Source: Gibbula magus (lineage: Eukaryota; Mollusca; Gastropoda; Trochida; Trochidae). Taken from it: a DNA stretch of 64,000 nt. Made by a program: the position numbers and the translations under genes. Below are positions 22,599 through 34,541 of the stretch, in pieces (the stretch's first letter is position 1; each line of letters opens with the position of its first letter). The notes beneath the pieces are model-generated. The model was not told the origin of the DNA and searched no databases. It saw only the letters and a program-made list of their open reading frames with translations. The stretch lies in NCBI GenBank assembly GCA_936450465.1, contig OW388302.1:15339530-15403529 (forward strand). Reading direction: 5' to 3'.

Positions 22599-22734
22599 GA
22601 TAACCGACCTCCAAGCAATCGAGAGGTCGGTTATCAAGAGGTTGGTTATCAGATAACCAACCTCGTGATAACCAACCTCTCGGTTCGATATGGTGAACAT
22701 GTCTTAGCTTCGCCTCGACATATTCACCATATCG
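22599..22734. repeat. Cluster of perfect hairpins built on GGTTATC
   Basis: Arms 22599-22611 and 22623-22635 pair over 13 bp. Arms 22638-22650 and 22652-22664 pair over 13 bp with a single-base loop. A third GATAACCAACCTC follows at 22667. Arms 22686-22697 and 22723-22734 pair over 12 bp. This density of adjacent perfect inverted repeats suggests a recently active foldback element or terminal structure. Confidence 0.75.
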
Positions 22735-24605
22735 CACCTCGAAAAAAAATATTACCCTCGGCTTGCAGGTCTAAATGACCCTTTGCCTCTATTTGTGACT
22801 TTCGACATTCTTTACATCATTTTTTTCTGTCAGTTTTGTCATGCCAATATTTTCATTTAGTTTAAACAAAATACGATAAATAAGCTGATTTAAAGAATAT
22901 CAAAGATGGCAAATACGTGTATATGAAAGAAAACATGAGACAGAATCCACATAATTTATTAACCATCATTTTAATTTGTTTAATGTCACACACATATTCT
23001 TGTTATCCGTTTTACAGGTACGATGAAATGAGTCACTTAGTTTGTTAATATCCCATAATTCAGCACACACTATCGATGGTGGTCTTTTCTTAATGACGAC
23101 TCCAGCTAAATTCGTTTGGTTATCCCTGAAAAAAGTAAAAGTGACACAAAAGTAACAGAATCATGATGAATGAATTGTTGAGGGGGCTGGGATTTCTGAT
23201 GTATCATCTTGTATTAGTTTTGTTGACTTGTGTATGTGTCATATAGACTACTTCCTTTTACTTTACTTAAAGGTATATCCATTGCGCCGTTTGGGGTCAC
23301 ATATGCCAAATGTTATAAATGGTGTTATTTTATCTGGAAGTTCTGGCTGTTGCGAAAATTGCCATGTTGGTGATAATCGACTGAAAACATCAGCACAAAT
23401 TATGGTTGATAATGTTGAAGATAGGTCATGGCTACTGTACATGAAAATGGGACGTATGGTTTCGGTTTCTACACATGCATAATGACGTTGCTCGATTTAA
23501 ATTGGAAACTATTAGTTATGATATATTTTACGATTGGGGTTGGGTATGTAAGTTGAGTGAAACTATTTGAACTTAAATCCGTCCTTATGGAATGTTGGCA
23601 CGTATCAAAGTCAAATAAAGTATTATGAAACAAGACTAGATGCATCATTAATAGCAGAATATGTACGTAATACCTAAATGATAAATTTACAAATTTTGAT
23701 AGCAAGAAAATCAACGACATCAATTTAACACTAGATATTGATTATCGATAAAGAGCTATTAATTTTTTAAGTCAATGAAAATGACATGCAAAAGTATGCG
23801 AGACGGTAATGTCAAAATGGTAAAGACCACGGCCTGGTGAAAATCATTATTACGATTTGTCAAGCAAAGCTCTATTATATTGTGAATGAAACACTATAAG
23901 TTACTAATGTGAACATGTATATATTTCGTTTGGTCACTCGAAAACGCCCTATTACATGAGCTAAAATGTCAACTACGGTTAAACAGCAAATGAAATAGTG
24001 TCAAATACAATGTAACTCACCTTCATTTCGCTCCGAAAAGACGTTGAAACTCTTATTATGTGTACTTTTGTTTGAAACATCAGACCACTCCATTTTGGCC
24101 ACTTCTTCGCAACCATGCGCTTTTGATTGTCTGCAGCACGTGAAGTGAGAAACGTAGCTTGGCAACATAACATTCATGATGTCCGTGCATCACAAGATGC
24201 AATGAACAACGTCCGTGCATCCACGATGTTCGCTTAACGCCAGTAGAAAGTTGGTCATGGACTGAATGGCTTGTTAAAACAGAATAATATGTTGTCAAAA
24301 ACAATATTATAAATGTTTGTTTGTATATATTCAAAGAAAAGGTGATGTAGTTTCTGTAGTAAAAACGAAAATAAACAGTTGGTTACTTGCTAGGAATTTA
24401 TGTTTGACAACAATGAATGTACACAACTCGATTTGCATGTGAATTTCGCGAAGGGTACACGTGATGTTAAAGCAATGTTAAGAGTAGAATTCACTCAAGC
24501 ATTACAACTATTTCAAAACGTTCAATTAAAGTAACTATTTCGTATTTAATTAATGAAAATAAAAACGACTTGTCACTTTGTCAATCATAACCATGTGGTG
24601 TATGT

Positions 24606-24703
24606 GAAATAATGACCTCGACCTCGTGAATATCTGTGATAACCATCTCGCGTACCGCTCGATGGTTATCACAGATATTCACTCGGTCTGCGGTCATTAT
24701 TTC
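24606..24703. repeat. Nested hairpin element, 21-bp and 12-bp arms
   Basis: The outer arms 24606-24617 and 24692-24703 (12 bp) and inner arms 24627-24647 and 24661-24681 (21 bp) are perfect. The loop is 13 bases. The core again contains GATAACC/GGTTATC, so it is probably related to the hairpin cluster at 22.6 kb. Confidence 0.8.
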
Positions 24704-24789
24704 AACCATATACAATGCTACACTGTTCAGTACTATTTACTTGATAACAGTATTAGTGTCTGCAGCAAAACGTCGTATTGGCACTTCTA

Positions 24790-25771
24790 AATGTTCTTTG
24801 TAGACTCTTTAAATCTACCATGACAGGCATACATTTTTGTTTAAATGAGCAAGGAATAACTTTCTTTACATTTTTATTTTAGTAACTTGGTTCCAAACTT
24901 TAATATCATACTGTTATGATATATCTGTCTAAATTTACATTCTATATATGAATATTGGTAAGTATGAAGAAAGTAAAAATGATGTGCCAACAATGTTTGG
25001 TAAAAAACTGCAAATGATGATAAATCTGAGTGCAATTTGCTTGTACGTGTTTGTATGTGAAGCAACTTGACTTCATAAAACGAAACACAATAAAACAAAT
25101 TTTTTAAAGTAGGTGTATCAGAAAAGTGTAGTTGTGCCTTGTAATCGTACTAGTAAAGATACATTTAATTTCTTATTGCAGCATAATTTTGTCAGGTAAG
25201 GAGATAATGTAAAGTGTCTTCATAGTGGTGACCAAAGAAGCTAGATTGATCTAGGGATATTTGCCGTTCAAACAATGTGTGCATTCAAATCACTGCACCC
25301 ATGTCAGAGGCGTGAATGAACAATTTGGCAAAAACGGTCAAATAAATTCATATTACATGTTCTTGTCGATTTCAGTAGGCTTTTTGAAATTACCTATAGC
25401 TTCAGCATTCGAGGTATCATTAGGTAAACTATTCCATTGTCTTATTGTATCAGGTGAGAATGAATTTGTATATACATCATCACGACATCGACATCGGAAG
25501 GTCAGGGTGGTATTACTGTTTCAAAGTCTATATTTACTCAATTTCAGGTAAAAGATGAGATAAATAATGAACATTTGGTCGGTTCTAATTGGGTCACTCA
25601 AGTTGATTGTTGAATAAATAAAAGATCTTCTTTTGACTTTTCAACTGAAACCAGTAATATGCAAAAGCCGAATTTTCGTGAGTTTTATTTTTTTGGGGGA
25701 TGGAAAATAAACGTCTCTAGCTTTCATTTGCCCAGGCCCAACAAAAGGGGCGTGGCAGGGGTAGATAAGGA
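24790..25771 (+). repeat. Third copy of the spacer module
   Basis: Matches 15370-16680 and 40480-41770 in order: a CTACCATGACAGGCATACAT block, the AAGTGTAG motif, the RT C-terminal fragment (about 25140-25330, minus strand) and the ASAFEVSLGKLFHCLIVSG frame. More diverged than the other two copies are from each other. The interval around 15700-16030 of copy 1 is missing here. Confidence 0.7.
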
Positions 25772-26221
25772 TATATAGAGAATCTCACCCAAGTGTCTTC
25801 TGATATCAAATATATCAACACGAGTTGATTAAAGTTACAAATATCCGAGGCTTACCGAGGATATTTTAATTTTATCAACGAGTGTTGATATATTTGATAT
25901 CAGAAGACACGAGGGTGTGATTCTATTTATCATCCAAAATCATTCTTATTACGTTTAAGTGAAAATAGTGTACATATCTGAGTACATTTCTGCCATTTGA
26001 CTTCCAGTGCGGTGAGGTCATAGCATTGTGACGTCATCATGTTTATGTCGTCATAGCATTGTGATGTCATTACTCGATGATGCAAAAGCATTGTGATGTC
26101 ATGCAGTTGGCTGTGACAGGGCATTTATGCACAATCTACTGCCAAAAAGATATCTCCTAGGAGATATCTCTTGATCTCCCACAGGCGATATTTCCTGTGG
26201 AACACAGTTTTGGATGATAAA
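25772..26221. mobile_element. Foldback insertion, about 450 bp
   Basis: Copies at 16676 and 41768 read straight through from GTAGATAAGGAT to ATGATACTCC, whereas here about 450 bp intervene. The left part holds perfect 29-bp inverted arms at 25793-25821 and 25882-25910. The right part (25928-26221) is bounded by TATCATCCAAAA and its reverse complement and contains a 22-bp palindrome at 26148-26169. Diverged relatives lie at about 19103-19330 and 44323-44420. It looks like a non-autonomous foldback/MITE-type element. The target duplication could not be settled. Confidence 0.6.
26018..26108 (+). repeat. Short tandem repeat with CRE-like cores
   Basis: AGCATTGTGA(C/T)GTCAT occurs three times (about 26022, 26055 and 26088) with a partial between. 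The first copy holds TGACGTCA at 26029-26036 and the others TGATGTCA. It sits inside the foldback insertion. Confidence 0.6.
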
Positions 26222-26696
26222 AAATGATACTCCCCGTTAAAAACAATGATAAAATGCTCAATTAAATCATGTTGGTTTAGTAAAAATATTTTAAACAAGA
26301 CTAATTTCATTCTGTAGCAGCATTATTTTAAAATAGAAGCGTTATATTTACAATTCACTGACATGTTTAACTGTGACAGTGTGTGCAGAGCAAAGTGTAG
26401 AGCTCGGTTCTTGTGTATTGCTGAAGGATATTTGAAATGATGATCTGTTGACTTCTCATGAACGACTGCACCCCCAATGCTGAAAGTATTAGAGCAAGGT
26501 ACCTCACACCTTATATGTGTACTGTTGGTCCTGCCAATGTATTCAAAAGATTGAGGAAACGTGTAGGTCTTAGATCTCAGAGGCATAATCTAAACTGAGA
26601 CAATGTTACATCCACATGTTCAATTTACAGTTATGCTGTAGTTGTAATGTCATGTCAACTCTGATATACTTCACCATCAACACAAATTTCAAACAT
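26222..26696. other. Spacer leading into module A2
   Basis: Shared with 16680-17129 and 41770-42227. Contains a CCAAT-type site in TGTTGGTCCTGCCAATG near 26523. No gene. Confidence 0.45.
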
Positions 26697-26832
26697 ATGA
26701 ATAATCTCACAGCTCGCTTGAGTGTCCCAACGTACAGTTCCAACACAATAGACAACACATATTTAATTCAAAGCGTGGAGCTGAATAGAGCATGGACGAC
26801 TTTCAGAGTTCTAGCACGATTGCTTTATTCAG
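26697..26832 (+). promoter_or_regulatory. Type A leader-exon-like module, copy A2
   Basis: Same block order as A1, ending TTATTCAG|GTAGGT with GT at 26833. In this copy the frame from ATG 26697 (MNNLTARLSVPTYSSNT) stays open through the donor, whereas A1 and A3 have a TGA at the equivalent of GCATGG. That suggests either a lost coding exon or, more simply, a non-coding leader that happens to be open here. Confidence 0.4.
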
Positions 26833-26854
26833 GTAGGTCTAGGTAGTAGGCGAC

Positions 26855-27955
26855 GATACACAAGTGTAAACTATGCAATAGAATATCACATTTAGTCATA
26901 GTGAACATAATACAGAGTGATATATCAGGTTTGTGAGTGAGTATTGCTTAATGCCACGTGGACAATATTGCAGCCTTAAAGAGCGTGAAACTTCATCATT
27001 ACAGTTTAACTTGTCTTGTATTGAAGAGATCTAGGCAATCATCAAGGAGATCATGTAGTCCCTGTTTCTCATGTCCTCCTTCGTATGGTTAATGTGTCTC
27101 TGCTGATTACTTCTCTTGAATTAGTGACAACCTGAAACATACGTGTTTCTTGGGTTTGTGTACAGTTTATCTATTTAAAAGACGTCATCATTTAGTTTAA
27201 TAATTATATCATTTCACTTCTTAATAATTGAACTGTTCAGTTGAAATGATTTTTGTCTATAATATATGTTTATCTATTTTTATGATGTTAAGAGTCACAA
27301 CACTGTTTGAGAACACTGTTGCACATTTGATGTGTCTCCATCGGGATTCGAACAGGGGTGACATTCCAGCACGCTAATCATTGTACACCACTGTGCCACT
27401 TACAAATTCCTTAACAATTAGAAATAGAATTCCGAAAAAGTGTAATTATTAAATGTATTTTCACATAATTGCACATGTGTTACCAAACTACTTATTAGAT
27501 AGTTTCTAACTGCTGCAAGAGTAACAATTATATTTAAAACTCTCTAAGCCTGAGTTTGTGTCCAGTATGAATGACCATAAAGCGGTCTGTCAATTTGCAA
27601 GTCCAGACGATACACAACTGTAAACTATGCAATAGAATATCACATTTAGTCACATATTGCAGCCTTAAACAGCTGGAAAATTCATCATTACAGTTTAACT
27701 TATCTTGTATTGAAGAGATCTAGGCAATCATCAAGGAGATCATGTAGTCCCTGTTTCTCATGTCCTCCTTCGAATGCTTAATGTGTTTTCTCTGATGATT
27801 TCTTCTCTAGAATAAGTGACAACCTGAAATATACTTGTATTTAAAGTTTCTGTACAATAAAGTTATTTAAAAGATGTTATCATTTAATTTGAGGATTATA
27901 TCATGGAAGAAAAAACTATTTCACTTCTTAATAATTGAGATGTTCAGATGAAATG
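26855..27955 (+). repeat. Local tandem duplication, about 750-bp period
   Basis: The segment starting GACGATACACAA at 26852 recurs at 27607, with matching blocks (TCAAGGAGATCATGTAGTCC, TTCTCATGTCCTCCTTCG) at the same relative positions. The first unit contains a minus-strand SINE (27340-27400) and matches 54550-55330 after gene 3 closely. Confidence 0.7.
27340..27400 (-). mobile_element. tRNA-derived SINE head
   Basis: On the minus strand an A box (TGGCACAGTGG) and a B box (TGTTCGAATCC) are spaced as in a tRNA gene. There is no matching acceptor stem, so this is a SINE head rather than a functional tRNA. Duplicated at 55054-55117. Confidence 0.65.
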
Positions 27956-28003
27956 TGTTTTGTCTATTTTATCTGTTTTATCTATTTCATGATGTTTGGG
28001 TTG

Positions 28004-28389
28004 GGATAGCGCAGTCGTCTTCGGATCAAGAGGTCCGTGGTTCGAATCCCGCCAGGGGCACAGCAACGTTGTCTGCAGTAGAGAAGTGTTCTACACGCAG
28101 TAAGGTTTGGGTGCAATACTACACTGAATTTCAGTGCAGTACCACCCATGGTTCGCTAGTTCCAGCCGATGCTCGCAGGTTTCACTGCAATGCATAACCA
28201 CATGGCATTGCGGGCTTTCTCCCTGCCATAATACTAGTACCCGCAATATAGGTGAAATACTCTTGAAAGCAGCGTTACACCACCTTTGTGATGTGAGGTG
28301 ACACAAACAAATGTGCTCCATCGGGATTCGAAACAGTGTCATCGAGGTGAGATTCCAACACGCTAATCACTTTCCACTACTGTGAAACT
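28004..28389 (+). mobile_element. SINE with tRNA-like heads at both ends in opposite orientation
   Basis: On the + strand an A box TAGCGCAGTCG (28007-28017) and a perfect B box GGTTCGAATCC (28039-28049) form a pol III promoter. The body includes GCAGGTTTCACTGCAATGCA and a 3' domain with ATACTCTTGAAAGCAGCG. A second tRNA-like head in reverse orientation occupies about 28320-28388 (B box read as TTCGAATCCC on the minus strand). It is either two SINEs tail to tail or a composite. No acceptor stem pairing, so not a tRNA gene. Confidence 0.65.
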
Positions 28390-28689
28390 TACACATAATT
28401 TGACAATGTAAACTATAAATAAGGAAAAGTGTATATGTTTATGTTTTTAAACACAAATTCGCATGTGTTACCAAACTACTTATTGGATAGTAAATTACAT
28501 GAACATGTGTGTAATCTATATTTACTGTTTTCACCTACTGTGAGAGTTACAATTCTATTTCTAACTCTGTAAGCCTTATGTGTCTACTATGAATGACGAA
28601 AAAGCAACCTGTTAATTTGCAAGTCCAGTCTTTTAACTTCAGTAGCCCTGTAAGGATGTGTTTTTGAATGTATAGACACAGGGAACTCT

Positions 28690-31100
28690 CTCTAGGATTC
28701 GGCAGCTAAACAATAATTCATAACACATGAAAGTCATTGTAAATGTCATCCGATACAGCATACAATTTAAAACGATCAACTTTGGTGAAATGTTGATTTT
28801 TTATTTAAAACCAGTTTCCTATTCATGAATTACATTTTTTATCACTTTAGAAATTTATTGTGTCGAATAAATGAAACATAAAATTGTCATTAGTCACTGC
28901 AATATGCATAATCACTTTGGATTTAACAACACTGTTTCTTATGAGAGTTCCCAATAGTATGCTCAGTTCTGTCCTCGTAGACTGTTAGTAGGAGGACTGT
29001 TATTGATCTCAATCAATTTTTATTATTCCAAAGTGTCTGTATCTTTGTATTGTTAGGCAGCGTGAAACCAATGGTTTATTTTTGAAAGTTCTATATGGGT
29101 ATGATAATCCATAAACTTTCACCCTTCAAGTAGCCTCATCCCGGAATACAATAAAATCGGGTATTTTAAGTTGTTGAGAGCCAGGTGATTCTTCTTTCTG
29201 AATGTATTTGCATTCAGTATTCACTAGAGTGTCGGGACTCACAGAGGCAGGTTGTCCAGGTAGATATAGACAAGTGAAAAGGAATTTAACTATGCTATAT
29301 ATAAAATATCAACAGGCCCTTCATGTCTGCGTTGTCTGGAGTTGGATTGCTTCTGTGTAATGTGATTACTATTTCTCTCTAGTTTTGTGTTAATAAAATG
29401 CATTCCTTTGAGGTTCACTTTTAATGAATTTTATTTTTCTTAAGTAAGAGACAAAGCTGATGCTGCAGGGTAGCATTAACGAATTAAAATAATCAGTAAA
29501 TAAACATTTTCATAACAATTCAATTTCACTGTTAAACGTTTCTTTTTATACAAGAATACTGATATCTAGCATCACTGGCAATTGATTACTCTGTCTTAAT
29601 ATTCCCACAGAATCGCATTGATTTATTGTATATAACATGATTGATTGTAAAGTTATGCAATGTTATTATGTTTGCCTGAAACAAGATAAGAAAACAATCA
29701 TAAACATTTTTTTTTTAAATACCTTTCGTGAATTTAACATTTTTGTTTAAATATTTGTAAGAAATATAGTTTTATGCAATAATCATATGAGTAAGAATTT
29801 TAAGAGAACTTGTCATAGGTCAAAATGTTTGTCATACAGAATTCGCTGATAGTGTGTTATATGGTATTCAATATTTCGATGTAGTGTTAACAGGAATGAG
29901 TATTGATATGGTGAATGGCAACCATGTCAGTGTATGAATAGTCTAATCCTTGACAATATTTAGCAGTTGAAAAGCGTGAATAGCATGAATTGTATGTCCT
30001 CTCCCTGGATCACGTGACTTTGTGAACTGTTATTGATCCAGTTTGATTATTCCAAAGTGTGTATCATTATATTGTTGGGCAGTGTGAAAGCCAAAGGTTT
30101 ATTTTGGAAAGTTCTATATGAGTATGAACACGCATAAACGTTCACCCTTAAAATAGCCTTTTCCTGGAATGCAATAAAAGCGTGTATTTTTAGTTGTATA
30201 TAGTTGGTCACGTGAATGTTCTTTCTGAATGTATTGCATTCAGTAGTCCCTAGAGAGTCGGGACTCACAGAGTCCGGTTGTCCAGCTAGGAATAGACATG
30301 TGTATTTGGATTTAACCATAGTACATGCAGGTACAGAATATCAACAGGCCCTTCATGTTTGCGTTGTCTGTAGTTGGATTGCTTCTATGTAATGTGATTA
30401 CTATTGCTCTCTAGGCAAGGGTTAATGAAATGCTTTCCTTTGAGATTCACATTTAATGAATTTCATTATTCTTAAGTAAGAGATAAACCTGATTCTGCAG
30501 GGTAGCAATTAAAAACTACAATAACTTAGTTTGATCAGTAAATTAACATCTTCATAATAATTCGGTTTAACTGTTATAGCATTCCCTGTAAACAAGAATA
30601 TTGATATCTAGCATCGGTGGCTATTGCTTACTTTGAAAACAAAATGTGTCCTCATATTCCGCAGCATCAAATTTATATTTTAAAAGGGTAACGCAATTTG
30701 TTTATCATATATTACGTGTTTGTTTGCAAGTTTATAGTGTTTGCCTGAAACCATAAATCCACAGTTCATCAAAAGGTTTGTTTAAAAACTCCTTTTCGGG
30801 TGTATTTATCATTTTGTTTTTACATTTTCCAGATGAATTGTTTAACTAATCATCATATAAGTTAGAAATTTGAGAACTAGTAGAACTTTGTCTTAAGTCT
30901 GAATTGTATTCATACTAGCTTGAAGACAGTGTGTAACAAATGTATATGGTATTCAATATTTCACGAACACCAACAGTTTCTGCTTAAGAAAGAGTATTGA
31001 TATGATGAATGGCTACCATGTCGGTGTTTGAATAGTATAATCCTGAATGGCATTTGGTAGTTGAAAAGCTAGACCAGTATTTGGGCGGTTGAAAAGCATG
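28690..31100 (+). repeat. Two tandem copies of the spacer segment before module B2
   Basis: About 28997-29900 and 30028-30990 correspond block by block with an offset of about 1.03-1.08 kb. Blocks include GGCAG(C/T)GTGAAA, CAGTATTCACTAGAG-type, CAACAGGCCCTTCATG and GGTATTCAATATTTC. A truncated type B module (TCACGTGACTTTGTGA at 30010) lies at the junction. The same segment occurs once at 55380-56680. Confidence 0.65.
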
Positions 31101-31110
31101 AATTGTATGT

Positions 31111-31260
31111 CTTCTCCGTGGGTCACGTGACTTTGTGACGCCAGGGGGTTATGCTTTGAGTTTGGGGTTTGAGTGAAGGATAATCCAGTATACCATAGTT
31201 ACAACATGTAACATGTCAACATTTCTACAGTTCAGTCTCTTGAACCAGGACGAAGTTAAG
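31111..31260 (+). promoter_or_regulatory. Type B promoter/leader-exon module, copy B2
   Basis: TCACGTGA (intact E-box) at 31123-31130, the CRE-like TGACGCCA at 31137-31144, then about 115 bases ending GTTAAG|GTAAGAT with a donor at 31261. It is the last such module before the CARD gene at 35843 and the best candidate promoter and 5' untranslated exon for it. The CARD exon has an acceptor two bases before its ATG. Confidence 0.45.
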
Positions 31261-32639
31261 GTAAGATCAGCAGGTTTTAAATGAGAGCATAACACTCACC
31301 TCTTTTCAATGTATTCAATAGTTTAAAAAAATGAGCTGCATTTCATTATGGCACGATTCAAAAACACCTTTCGGCGCTAGTTTAATGACTTAATTGGTGA
31401 CTGGTTAAGTTTGTAATTAACATATCATTTTGTTAAAGCTGATACGGGTAATTATTGATTTTCACATAAGTATGTGTTATGAACAGTTGTTTTTTCATCT
31501 AAATAAATTTGGGGGAATTTTAAAATTCAAATTTGTAAAGCAAAACAAAAACCATGTAAACGTATTCTTTGATTATTAATGTAATCACCAAAGCTGCTAG
31601 CAATGGTTCGATTTCTACAAGATAAAGTATCCTTAAGCAGGTTTTGAAAGTATACAGAAATTGATACAAACATACTATCAATTATTTAAAGGTTTAATAT
31701 TGTTAATGTAAGCAATGAAAGTACGAACAGTTTATAAGTTTATACATGATTTATACATTCTCCATAATCAGGTTTTAGATGTATATAGGAATTGATCAAT
31801 CATACTTAGCTACAATATCAACTATGTAAAGGTGTAATAGCATTTAATAATTACAAAATGGTTTTGTTACACTAATTTCTGCATTTCGGATTGGACGAGA
31901 GCTCTCAAAAACCTGCTGCCATTTATCGATGAATGCAGATAAAATGTGCTTCCATACCTCGTGTATTCGTACCTTGTGACGTCACAATCCATCAGAACAA
32001 ACCGTCGTGTCAGTTGGTTCTTACAACTGAGCTTAATGTTTTGATGCAAAATTATATAAACACATGTCTTTCGTCTTCACACCTACACCGATAACTAAAA
32101 TATAGATTTCTTCTCCGAATGAGACGGTTTACTTCAACGGGAACACTTCATTTTGATAGATACAAGTCCTCAAGTTTCTTCACTATCAGCGCTTTTCTAT
32201 CAGTAGCCATATTTGAACGTAACGTGATATGCTAATGAGGGTTAATCTAAAAATGCGTAATGTAGAATAAACGAATTTGGATTGTATGCATGTGGATGCT
32301 GGGGAAAACGAAATTAAATTTTTTTCCACTTTAGATGAAGAATTCCTCAATTTTCATTCAGTCATGTATCATTTCGTGTAATAAGCTGCTGTTTCTCGTA
32401 ATAAGATTTGTGTAAATATTGTAAAGTTCAAAGAAAAAAACTTGTTGATTTAGTAATTATATGGATTGTTTTGCATGTTTACTTCCTCTATCGAAGTATA
32501 ACAGCAACCAATTTTATTATAACATCACTCAATTACCCTACATGATGTTAAACAATTTGTATATAAAGTCTCACTCTTAAATCACATCCAGAAAATTTAT
32601 ATTCATAATGCATGCAGGAAAATTTAAAAAATCCCATTT

Positions 32640-32990
32640 ATTATGTATTTTGAGCCAAGGGCCTTTTTAGAGAATGAATATGTCCGTCCGTCTGTCTGTC
32701 TGTCTGTATAGACGAAGCTATCCCCCTGTCGTCTCTGTGGGTCCTCAAGGTGAATAATGAAATGCAACTCCGTGGCTTCTTTCAAAACGGGATCTTTGAT
32801 ACCATGTTTGAAACTTTATCAGTTTAATGAGAACAGGTCTAGTATCTCATGGGTGAGCAGTCGGTATACCCCTACTTCTCTGTCTGACAATTTGGTCGTC
32901 TGATATTGTGTTGTCTGCTATTGGGTGTCTGCAGCTGGGATGTCATCAATTCTAGACCTATCGTAAACCATAAGAGTGCATGTGATAATT
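32640..32990 (+). repeat. Dispersed repeat with (GTCY)n microsatellite
   Basis: A tetranucleotide run GTCC/GTCT at 32682-32707 lies inside a longer stretch (GAGCCAAGGGCC, GACGAAGCTATCCCC, CCTCAAGGTGAATAATG). That style is typical of widespread molluscan repeats. No open frame. Confidence 0.5.
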
Positions 32991-33146
32991 ATACTAACCC
33001 ATTTGTAAAGAGATATATCCGTGTATGGATATTCTCAGAATTACCCTAGCAGAAGTTTACTATCGACGTTGCTACTAAATGCTAAGTGGTGTGAAGAGAC
33101 ACAACACAATATGTCGCAACACCATGTCACAAAAGTGCTGCATCTG

Positions 33147-33210
33147 CATCGGGATTGGAACAAGGGTTTTTGATGTGAGAGGCCAGCACACTAACCACTA
33201 CACCAACGTG
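33147..33210 (-). mobile_element. tRNA-derived SINE head, worn
   Basis: The minus strand has an A box TGGTGTAGTGG and a B box changed to TGTTCCAATCC. Same family as 27340-27400. Confidence 0.55.
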
Positions 33211-34541
33211 TACTTTTTTTCCTTTATACATAACACGTGATAAAGAGAAAATAGAAAATACCTGTGTATTCATGACTGTACAATAATGTTGCCGGACCTT
33301 TTTCGTCGCCCTTTTTTATCCTTTGTTTAATATCAGTGGTATATGCGCGAGTAATTATAATATACACATGTCTAAATATAGAGGAGATTTAGTTATGCTT
33401 CAAACACACACTCATAAGTTATGAATTGATTATGAAAGAAAATATACATAAGTATAGCTGTTTGTTGTTTTTCAATGTTACCAAACTATTTATTAGATAG
33501 TATTTGCATATATGTAGATATGTTCTTTGACTATTATAAGTAAACACCATAAATCTTATATGTATAAAGGTAATGTGACTCGTCCAATATGTTGGTTAGT
33601 CCATTCATATATATCTATATTGCATTTGGTGTCTGCGACCCACATTTAATGGTTCAATTCAATAGCTAACTCATAAACTGTTTGAATGTATATACGAGTT
33701 CTCTGTGTATCACAGTAGCGCTGTACGGTATGACGTTTGTATTATACTGATATTGAAAAGCTTAGCCTGTACATAACCAACATTAGAGGAAGTCATATAT
33801 TTGTTTGCTTGACTCATTGGCAGAGACAGGTAGGAATATGTTGAATTTTCGTGAATTCAGCAACATTAACAAGTATTCCTAATATATTGAACTTGGAATC
33901 TCTTTGTATGAGTCAAAAGATACATAATACAATTAAATGTATAATTTATGTTCCAATGTTGACATTTTTCGTAAAAATAATATTGTTCCTCATGATCGAC
34001 AATATTTTATGTTTTTTTTGTTCACAATTAATTCCTAGAGAAGAAATAAACAGAGAATTTTCATGACTTACTCATACATATTTATAAACGAATTGGGAGT
34101 AAACAAGGGACGTTTTCATATGTTATATAATGTTGATACACAAAATTTTTTGGATCTAAATCGGATTAAATGAATGATTATATTGTAAGTAATTGTCAAA
34201 GTTGTTTCCTTTGAACGCTCTTTATGGATAGGGTAAATACTATTTTCATATATTTCAACCTAAACATTAGCCTTATAGATAATTGAATTTGCCTATTAAA
34301 TTGGGTCTCTTTGATTTGTAAAGATTTGCCAATCTTCGTATATACTGCTTCAACTATAGCCATTGCAAGAACAGACTTCGAACGGGCAGCTTATTGCATT
34401 GTAGTGTGATTGATAATGCAAGACTTGGATTTGATCAAATCTATTCAAGCATTAGGGACACAATTTGATAGTTTGATCAGCAGCATTATAAAACACAATC
34501 ATATAGTTAGATCGGAAGTATTACGAATAAGTAATATCGAT

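Larger units (their letters stand above)
22300..24790. other. Unique interval with hairpins, no gene
   Basis: This interval has no counterpart in the sister copy and contains two hairpin-rich elements (listed separately). By the module order it occupies the place where another cluster gene might be expected, but no RING, CARD, B-box or propeller codons were found in it. Confidence 0.5.
31261..34500. other. Putative 5' intron region of gene 2, repeat-rich
   Basis: No coding exon was recognised. It contains a copy of the TGACGTCA-centred repeat (31867-32040), a low-complexity repeat (32640-32990), a minus-strand SINE head (33147-33210) and AT-rich filler. If B2 is the leader of gene 2, this is intron. 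Confidence 0.4.

Noticed and set aside
26697..26832. A coding exon in module A2 (open frame from ATG 26697)
   Set aside because: The frame is interrupted by TGA in A1 and A3 and rearranged in A5 and A6, so coding constraint is not supported.
28007..28062. A tRNA gene
   Set aside because: A and B boxes are present, but the ends do not pair as an acceptor stem and the sequence runs straight into a SINE body.
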